A DNA stretch of 64,000 nucleotides from Streptomyces sp. NBS 14/10 (GTDB lineage: Bacteria; Actinomycetota; Actinomycetes; Streptomycetales; Streptomycetaceae): positions 1 through 64,000 of the forward strand of contig NZ_NCSM01000066.1 in assembly GCF_002224125.1 (NCBI RefSeq). The letters run 5' to 3'. This document shows, one piece after another, positions 58,838 through 64,000 of this stretch; within the stretch, counting starts at the first letter, position 1; each line of letters opens with the position of its first letter. Made by a program: the position numbers and the translations under genes. The notes under the pieces are model-generated. The model worked only from the letters and a program-made list of their open reading frames with translations. It made no database searches and was not told the DNA's origin.

Positions 58838-60664
58838 TCAGCCGGAGGTCTCCGCGCCGACCGCCGCACGGTCGGCGCGGTCGGGGCCGACGCGGTCGGG
58901 GCGGTTCGGGCGAGGCACGCGCGCGGTGCCCGTGTCCTGCGCGGCGTCGCGTGCGGTGTCCGGGGCGGGGGCCGGGGCCGGCTCAAGGTCATGCCCGGCG
59001 CCGGCGTTCGTCGTATGCCCGGCATCGGTACCGTGTTCGGTGTCCGTACCGTGCCCGGTGTCCGCCCCGTGCCCGGCGTCCGTACCGGCCTCGTCGGGTG
59101 CGCACTCCATCGACTTCGGCAGCCGCAGCGCCGCCAGCGCCCCCACCAGCAGCAGACCGGCGCTGACCACCAACGTGACATGCAGACCGTGGACGAAGGA
59201 CTCGCGCGCCACCGCGCGCAGCGACTCGCCCTCCTTGCCGCCGAGCCGGTCGGAGACCTTGTAGGCCGCGCCGAGCGACGCGCTCGCGGCCTCGCTCGCG
59301 GACTCCGGGACGCCAGCGGCGTGGGAGACACCGGGCGCGTAGGTGGCGTTCATGACGCTGCCCAGGAGGGCGATGCCGATACCGGCGCCGAGTTGGTACG
59401 AGGTCTCGCCGATCGCGGCCGCGCCGCCCGCGGACTTGACCGACGCCTCGTTGAGCATCGACTCGTATGCGCCGAAGAGCGTGGTCTCCAGGCCGAAGCC
59501 GAGGAAGAGGAAGGCGCCGACCAGGACCGCGGGCCGGTCGGACTGGCCCATGACGACCAGCGAGAGGACGGCCGCCGCGGTGAGCGAGAAGCCGAAGGCG
59601 ACCATGGTGCGGGGGCCGAGCCGCTGCAGCATCCGGGACCCGGCGAGCCCGGCGGCCATCGCGGCGAGGGTGAGCGGCAGCAGCCGCATGCCCGTCTCGA
59701 GCGGCGTGAGGCCGAGGACGAGCTGCAGATACTGGGCGGCTATGAGCTCCAGGCCGACGAGCGCCAGCAGGGCGAGCACGATACAGCCGACGGAGATGGA
59801 GAACGCGGGCCGGTTGAACAGCCGCAGATCGACCAGCGGATGCTTGCGGCGGCGCTGCCGGCGTACGAAGAGCACCAGCAGGACCACGCCGAACAGGGCC
59901 GGCGCGGCGGTGAGCGGATCCAGCGGGGCCGCGCCGCTGCCCACCCGCTTGACGCCGAAGACCAGACAGAACAGCCCGCACGCGGCCATCATCGCGCCCA
60001 GCACGTCCCAGGGGCCGTCGCGGTCGCCGGTGGACTCCGGCAGCAGCCAGCGGCCCACGGGCAGGGCGACCGCCATCAGCGGGATGTTGATGAGGAAGAC
60101 CGAGCCCCACCAGAAGTGCTCCAGCAGGAAGCCCCCGAGCAGCGGTCCGGCGGCCGCGCCCACGGCGGCCACCGCGCTCCAGACGCCGATGGCCAGGGCG
60201 CGCTCGCGGCGGTCCGGGAAGACCTGGCGCAGGATCGACAGCGTCGCGGGCATGATCATCGCGCCGCCGACGCCCAGCAGGGCGCGGGCCACGATGAGGA
60301 CCTTCGGATTGCCCGCCTCGGCGGCCAGGGCCGAGGCCACGCCGAAGAGGCCGTAGCCGAGCAGCAGCACCCGGCGGCGGCCGACCCGGTCGCCGAGCGT
60401 GCCGAACAGGATCAGCAGGGAGGCGCAGACCAGCGGGTACGCGTCGACGATCCACAGCAGTTCGATGGAGCCCGGCCGCAGGTCCTCGGTGACGGCGGGC
60501 ACCGCGACATGCAGCACGGTCCCGTCCACGGCGACCAGCAGCAGGCTGACGCAGAGCACGAGGAGCACGATCCAGCGGTTGGCCGCGCCGTCCGCGCCGG
60601 TGCCGCGCCACTGCCGGGGGACGCCCGTCGTCCGTCGATTGCCGGCCGTGGTCGTCCCGGACAT
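58838..60664 (-). CDS. DHA2 family drug/proton antiporter (MFS)
   Basis: 608-residue 14-helix EmrB/QacA-type exporter. Motif C-like and family regions: LLLVAVDGTVLHVAVPAV (helix 1), LFGTLGDRVGRRRVLLLG (helix 2-3 loop), ARALLGVGGAMIMPATLSILRQVFP, GPLLGGFLLEHFWWGSVFLINIP. The final 90 residues are a cytoplasmic tail with Gly-His-Thr-Asp repeats (GHGTDTEHGTDAGH), possibly metal-binding. GGAGG is 8 nt before ATG 60664. No regulator gene is adjacent; substrate unknown. Codon-level repeats lie at about 59000-59100. Confidence 0.9.
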   Translation of the reverse strand: MSGTTTAGNRRTTGVPRQWRGTGADGAANRWIVLLVLCVSLLLVAVDGTVLHVAVPAVTEDLRPGSIELLWIVDAYPLVCASLLILFGTLGDRVGRRRVLLLGYGLFGVASALAAEAGNPKVLIVARALLGVGGAMIMPATLSILRQVFPDRRERALAIGVWSAVAAVGAAAGPLLGGFLLEHFWWGSVFLINIPLMAVALPVGRWLLPESTGDRDGPWDVLGAMMAACGLFCLVFGVKRVGSGAAPLDPLTAAPALFGVVLLVLFVRRQRRRKHPLVDLRLFNRPAFSISVGCIVLALLALVGLELIAAQYLQLVLGLTPLETGMRLLPLTLAAMAAGLAGSRMLQRLGPRTMVAFGFSLTAAAVLSLVVMGQSDRPAVLVGAFLFLGFGLETTLFGAYESMLNEASVKSAGGAAAIGETSYQLGAGIGIALLGSVMNATYAPGVSHAAGVPESASEAASASLGAAYKVSDRLGGKEGESLRAVARESFVHGLHVTLVVSAGLLLVGALAALRLPKSMECAPDEAGTDAGHGADTGHGTDTEHGTDAGHTTNAGAGHDLEPAPAPAPDTARDAAQDTGTARVPRPNRPDRVGPDRADRAAVGAETSG

Positions 60665-60959
60665 AAACCGCACCTCCCTGTCGTGCGCTCGCGGCCCCTC
60701 GGGAGCGGGACGTCGCAGGCTGAGGACGTCCGGCGACCCGGCGGCGAGGGCGAGTGAATGGTCAGCGTACGCGAGTCGTCACGCGGGTCGTGTGGCCCAT
60801 CCCATGTTGAGACCCACGTCGCAGGGGTGAACGAAGGCGTACGTTCCGGTGTCCCCCATTTGTCCCTCCCGTTTTTCCCCCGTGCCCCGTCCCCACCGTC
60901 TCGCCCCCACACCTCGTCCCGCACCGCACCGCCCCTTCGGCCCCGGGATAATCGGGTCC

Positions 60960-62171
60960 GTGACCGGACTCGCCCAAACCGACCCCCCGGCCGGAAAGCA
61001 CGACGACCGGACGGGCCGCGCGGTTCCCACCACGCTGCGCCGGGCCGCTCCGGCGCTCCTGGCGTATACGGGGACGCGGCTGCTGGGCGTCGTGGTTCTC
61101 GCGATCTGGTCGTCGGCGACGGGCAAGAGCTGGCACACGCTGCTCTCCGGGCGCTGGGACGCCGTCTGGTACTCGCGCATCGCCGAGGAGGGCTACGGCT
61201 ACACGCTCCGGCTGCCCGACGGCTCGGTCCACTCCGATCTGGCCTTCTTCCCGCTGCTGCCCTGGCTGGAGCGGCTGATCTCGGCCCTGACCCCGCTGGA
61301 CGCCGCCGCCGCGGGCCTGGCGGTGAGCTGGCTCGCGTCGCTGTTCGCCGCGTGGGGGATCTTCGCGATCGGCGACCGGCTGCGCGGGCGGCGCGTGGGC
61401 ACGGCGCTGGTGGTGCTGTGGGGGGTGCTGCCCGTCAGCATCGTGCAGTCGATGGCGTACTCCGAATCGCTGTTCACCGCGCTGGCCGCCTGGGCGATGT
61501 ACGCGCTGCTCACCGGACGGTGGGTATGGGCCGGGTCACTGGCGGCGCCGGCCGGGCTGACCCGGCCGGTGGGGGCGGCGGTGATCGCGGCGGTGTGGAT
61601 CACGGCGGCCGCGGCCGTGCTGCCCGCCGGGCGGTGGCGGCTCATGCGGTGGCGCCTCGTACGGCACCTACGGCGCGAGCACCGGCGGATGCTGCTCGGC
61701 GTGGCCCTCGCACCGCTCGGCTGGCTGGGCTATGTGGTGTGGGTGGGGGTGTGGACCGGCAGCGTCACCGGCTATCTCGACGTACAGAGCGGCTGGCGGA
61801 ACGGATTCGACGGCGGTGTGGCCTTCGCGCGCTTCACCTGGGACCTGCTGGCGGGGCCGGGTTTCGCGGCCGGGCTGGCGATGCTGATCGGCGTGGCCCT
61901 GCTGATCTGGGTGTTCATCCGGTGCGTACGGCGGCGCGACCCGCTGCCGCTGCTGGTGTACGCCGGGGTGGTGCTGACCCTCGCGCTGACCGCGAAGGGC
62001 TACTTCGGCTCCAAGCCGCGGCTGCTGCTCCCCGCCTTCCCGATCCTGCTGCCGCTCGCGGCCGCCGTCGCACGCCTGCGTACCGCCAGGGCCGCGCTGA
62101 TCCTGGGGTCGGCGGGGCTCGCCTCGGCGGCGTACGGGGCCTTCTGGCTGAACGGGACGGGGCCGCCGTGA
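60960..62171 (+). CDS. Membrane mannosyltransferase-like protein
   Basis: 403-residue integral membrane protein with about ten helices. LSGRWDAVWYSRIAEEGYGY (about 55-75) carries the Asp of a lumenal/outer active site seen in PIG-V and GT-C-type polyprenyl-phosphate-sugar transferases, then HSDLAFFPLLPWLERL and VLPVSIVQSMAYSESLFTALAAWAMYALLTGRW. Uses a lipid-linked sugar donor; acceptor unknown. GTG 60960 is taken as start, because residues upstream are Pro/Arg-rich shadow. The 60665-60959 gap to the DHA2 gene contains no gene. Confidence 0.85.
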   Translation: MTGLAQTDPPAGKHDDRTGRAVPTTLRRAAPALLAYTGTRLLGVVVLAIWSSATGKSWHTLLSGRWDAVWYSRIAEEGYGYTLRLPDGSVHSDLAFFPLLPWLERLISALTPLDAAAAGLAVSWLASLFAAWGIFAIGDRLRGRRVGTALVVLWGVLPVSIVQSMAYSESLFTALAAWAMYALLTGRWVWAGSLAAPAGLTRPVGAAVIAAVWITAAAAVLPAGRWRLMRWRLVRHLRREHRRMLLGVALAPLGWLGYVVWVGVWTGSVTGYLDVQSGWRNGFDGGVAFARFTWDLLAGPGFAAGLAMLIGVALLIWVFIRCVRRRDPLPLLVYAGVVLTLALTAKGYFGSKPRLLLPAFPILLPLAAAVARLRTARAALILGSAGLASAAYGAFWLNGTGPP

Positions 62172-62279
62172 GGGGGCCGGTGGGGCGGCCCGGCGGCCGG
62201 GCGACGGCTGGGGAAACTCCAAGGAACGCCCCGGCTAATCGCCGATAAACGACCCTGTAAGAATTCCATAAAGAAGTCG

Positions 62280-62306
62280 GGGAGCCGCTTCGGGAACGCG
62301 GCTCCC
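62280..62306. terminator. Terminator hairpin
   Basis: GGGAGCCGC (62280-62288) pairs with GCGGCTCCC (62298-62306), about 110 nt after the mannosyltransferase gene. The other part of the 62172-62447 gap is AT-richer and carries the PAP2 promoter. Confidence 0.65.
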
Positions 62307-62447
62307 GGAAAAGCCGCGACCACCCGGGGATTTCCGCCCGAATGGCGAGTTCAAAAACCCCGGACGAGACACACTCCACATCACATCGTCATCACAAAGC
62401 GACGTGATCGACCGAAGCGGCCTGTCACGCAATGTAACGTCGATTGA

Positions 62448-63488
62448 GTGCGTACCGATGACAAGCTCCCTCAGGTGAAGGGGCGCCCGACCGATCTGGC
62501 GCGACCGCGCATGACCCGAACACGCCGCTGGCTGCTCGGGTCCACCCTCGCTGTGTACGCGGCGACGGTGATCGGGGTGCTCACCACCTCGTGGCTGGTG
62601 CGGCTGGACTGGCAGGTCATGCTGTTCCGGCCGTACAAGCACTGGCCGGAGATCCACACCTTCCTGGACTACTTCGTGGTCATGGGCCAGCGCGGCCCCA
62701 CCGCGGTGGCGGTGACCGCCTGGATCGGCTGGTGCTGCTACCAGCAGCGCACCCTGCGCCCGCTGATCGTGCTGGGGACCTCCCTGCTGCTGCTCAACAT
62801 CACCGTCGGGTCCGTCAAGCTCGGCCTCGGCAGGCTCGGTCCGCACTACGCGACCAGCGTCGGCTCCAATGAGATGTGGGGCAACGGCGATATATTTCCT
62901 TCGGGTCACACCGCGAACGCGGTGGTCACCTGGGGTGTGCTGGCCTATCTGGCGACCACTCCCCATGCCCGCAGGATCGCCTCGGTCATCGCCGCGGTCT
63001 TCGCCTTCGGCGTCGGCATGACCACCGTCTACCTCGGCACCCATTGGGTCAGCGATGTGGTGCTCGGCTGGGCCGCCGGGGTGCTGGTGCTGCTGGCGCT
63101 GCCGTGGCTGGAGCCGGCGATGGCGCGCGCCGAGGTGCTGCTGCGGGCCATGTACCGCAAGGTGCGCGAGTACCGGGACCGGGCGTCGGCGCCGCGGCCG
63201 CTGTCGCGGCCGGTGGCCGGTTCGGCCCTGGCCACCCCGCGTACGGCGCACGACGACGAGCTGCCGGCCCGCGAGACGGTGGGTGTCGGCGGCCGGCCGA
63301 GCGGTGTCGCGGCGCATATGTCCGAGGCCCGGCCGCACCACCCGCTGCGCCCGCATCCGATCCGCGCCGAGCGGGCCGGCGCCCCGGGCGGCAGCCGCCG
63401 CCCGCCGCACGCCGACCGGGTGCCGCGCGCCACGGCGCCGCTGGGCCCGACCGCGGGCCGCGGGCGCGCGGCCAGCACCGGCGGCTGA
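62448..63488 (+). CDS. PAP2 family membrane phosphatase
   Basis: 346-residue type 2 phosphatidic-acid phosphatase. Helices at about 28-50 and 65-230; catalytic motifs SVKLGLGRLGPHY (about 121-133), DIFPSGHTANAVV (about 148-160) and GTHWVSDVVLG (about 197-207). The C-terminal third (from about 230) is a Pro/Arg/Ala-rich cytoplasmic tail without recognised domain. Dephosphorylates lipid phosphates such as polyprenyl diphosphate or phosphatidate; the neighbouring sugar-lipid enzyme hints at the cell envelope. GTG 62448 has no clear ribosome binding site. Confidence 0.9.
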   Translation: MRTDDKLPQVKGRPTDLARPRMTRTRRWLLGSTLAVYAATVIGVLTTSWLVRLDWQVMLFRPYKHWPEIHTFLDYFVVMGQRGPTAVAVTAWIGWCCYQQRTLRPLIVLGTSLLLLNITVGSVKLGLGRLGPHYATSVGSNEMWGNGDIFPSGHTANAVVTWGVLAYLATTPHARRIASVIAAVFAFGVGMTTVYLGTHWVSDVVLGWAAGVLVLLALPWLEPAMARAEVLLRAMYRKVREYRDRASAPRPLSRPVAGSALATPRTAHDDELPARETVGVGGRPSGVAAHMSEARPHHPLRPHPIRAERAGAPGGSRRPPHADRVPRATAPLGPTAGRGRAASTGG

Positions 63489-63579
63489 TCCGCCGGTACG
63501 GCAGCTGGGCCCGCGGGGACGGTACGCACGCCTCTCCCCCAGCCCCGCCGCCCACCGATCGCGCCGAGCCGAACGCACC

Positions 63580-63616
63580 ACGGCCCCGGACGCTCCTGCT
63601 GAGCGTCCGGGGCCGT
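63580..63616. terminator. Convergent terminator hairpin
   Basis: 16-bp perfect stem (63580-63595 with 63601-63616), 5-nt loop, between the convergent PAP2 and small inhibitor genes. Confidence 0.88.
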
Positions 63617-63670
63617 CGCCGTATCAGCCGCCTCGACCGGCTCGGCCGCCTCGGCGTGTGCGCCCTGCCG

Positions 63671-63886
63671 TCACCCCTTCCAGCAGCGCTTCACGGTGTC
63701 GTCGGCCACCTCGAAGTTGATCCTCCCGCGCAGATACTCCATGGTGATGATCGCGCCCGTCGGAAGTGTGCGCACGGTGCTCCAGCCCCGCTCACGAGCG
63801 CGCTCCTGGGCGGTCCGGGCGTCGAGGCCCACATAGCTGTCGAGATCGTCGTCGGGTTCGGCGGAGGGCGTCGGTAGAGGTGCCAT
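63671..63886 (-). CDS. I78-type peptidase inhibitor-like small protein
   Basis: 71-residue protein: an acidic N-terminus (PSAEPDDDLDSYVGLDARTAQERARERGW) and STVRTLPTGAIITMEYLRGRINFEVADDTVKRCWKG match the I78 inhibitor layout, in which a tight-fold domain with R-G-R-I and a final C-W segment blocks serine proteases. No signal peptide is visible, so it may act inside the cell. ATG 63886 has GGTGG upstream. The frame stays open to 63979 but without a better start. The window ends 114 bp upstream without another gene. Confidence 0.8.
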   Translation of the reverse strand: MAPLPTPSAEPDDDLDSYVGLDARTAQERARERGWSTVRTLPTGAIITMEYLRGRINFEVADDTVKRCWKG

Positions 63887-64000
63887 AACGCCACCGTATG
63901 CGCCGCGACTCGGCGGTGGAACCCGACTCTCCCCGACCGCTGACACATACTCACCCGTACCGCGTCCCTCACTCGTCACACTTGTGTCACAGAAAACACG

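Noticed and set aside
57539..60757. Open plus-strand frame of 1072 residues
   Set aside because: It is a His/Gln/Arg/Gly-rich shadow antisense to the acyl-CoA dehydrogenase and DHA2 genes, with no domain and no ribosome binding site.
1..64000. tRNA, rRNA, integrase, transposase or phage genes
   Set aside because: No T-loop-like tRNA ends, ribosomal RNA or mobile-element proteins were recognised anywhere in the window.

Overview
The window is chromosomal DNA from a filamentous actinomycete, almost certainly a Streptomyces. The evidence is very high GC with strongly GC-ending codons, many GTG and TTG starts behind GGAGG-type ribosome binding sites, 4-nt ATGA/GTGA gene overlaps, a DmdR/DtxR-type iron box, an actinobacterial SOS box, streptogrisin-type secreted proteases with a subtilisin-inhibitor-like protein, a SepF paralogue and a cysteine-type leader peptide. 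I saw no rRNA, tRNA, insertion sequence, prophage or CRISPR array.

Layout. 1-7.2 kb holds regulator/effector pairs: MFS pump | LysR, a SUKH (SMI1/KNR4) protein, TetR-SRPBCC, and MocR | cupin. 7.2-10.5 kb is a secreted ThuA protein plus a ricin-lectin beta-helix protein. 10.7-13.2 kb has a duplicated hypothetical protein, a GT2 glycosyltransferase and a histidine phosphatase. 13.2-19.45 kb (minus) is a four-gene NRPS-independent siderophore operon (ATP-grasp, two IucA/IucC synthetases, PLP decarboxylase) behind a 19-bp iron box. 19.5-24.7 kb has a fused carboxyltransferase, an ArsR-type regulator with a small membrane protein, and an MMPL exporter. 24.7-27.7 kb has Lrp | amino-acid permease and OhrR | Ohr. 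27.8-34.5 kb has an MFS/ChrB-like pair, two divergent MarR genes, an epoxide-hydrolase-like enzyme with TetR-type operators, a lipase and a flavin/FMN-fold protein. 34.5-39.6 kb is an SOS mutagenesis cassette (Y-family-like protein plus DnaE2). 39.7-44.1 kb has small enzymes, a protease inhibitor and a streptogrisin-like protease.

44.3-47.9 kb (minus) is the least explained region. Five reading frames are linked by 4-nt overlaps: a 64-aa peptide, a 292-aa unknown protein, an ORF built from three 39-aa repeats (117-bp DNA repeats), a DUF6895-like protein, and a class-C-type serine hydrolase. I rate this the best candidate for an undescribed system.

48.0-64 kb has a stomatin, a second streptogrisin, a sulfur-type flavin monooxygenase operon, an orphan cysteine-type leader peptide with no gene behind it, a DUF5685 protein with an 18-Cys tail, a SepF paralogue, a glutaryl-CoA-dehydrogenase-like enzyme, a DHA2 exporter, a membrane mannosyltransferase-like protein, a PAP2 phosphatase and an I78-type small inhibitor.

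Overall this is an adaptive region: iron and sulfur acquisition, peroxide and SOS responses, secreted hydrolases with matching inhibitors, and several exporters, mostly arranged as divergent regulator/target pairs with visible palindromic operators. Many genes also carry in-frame tandem repeats at termini or linkers.
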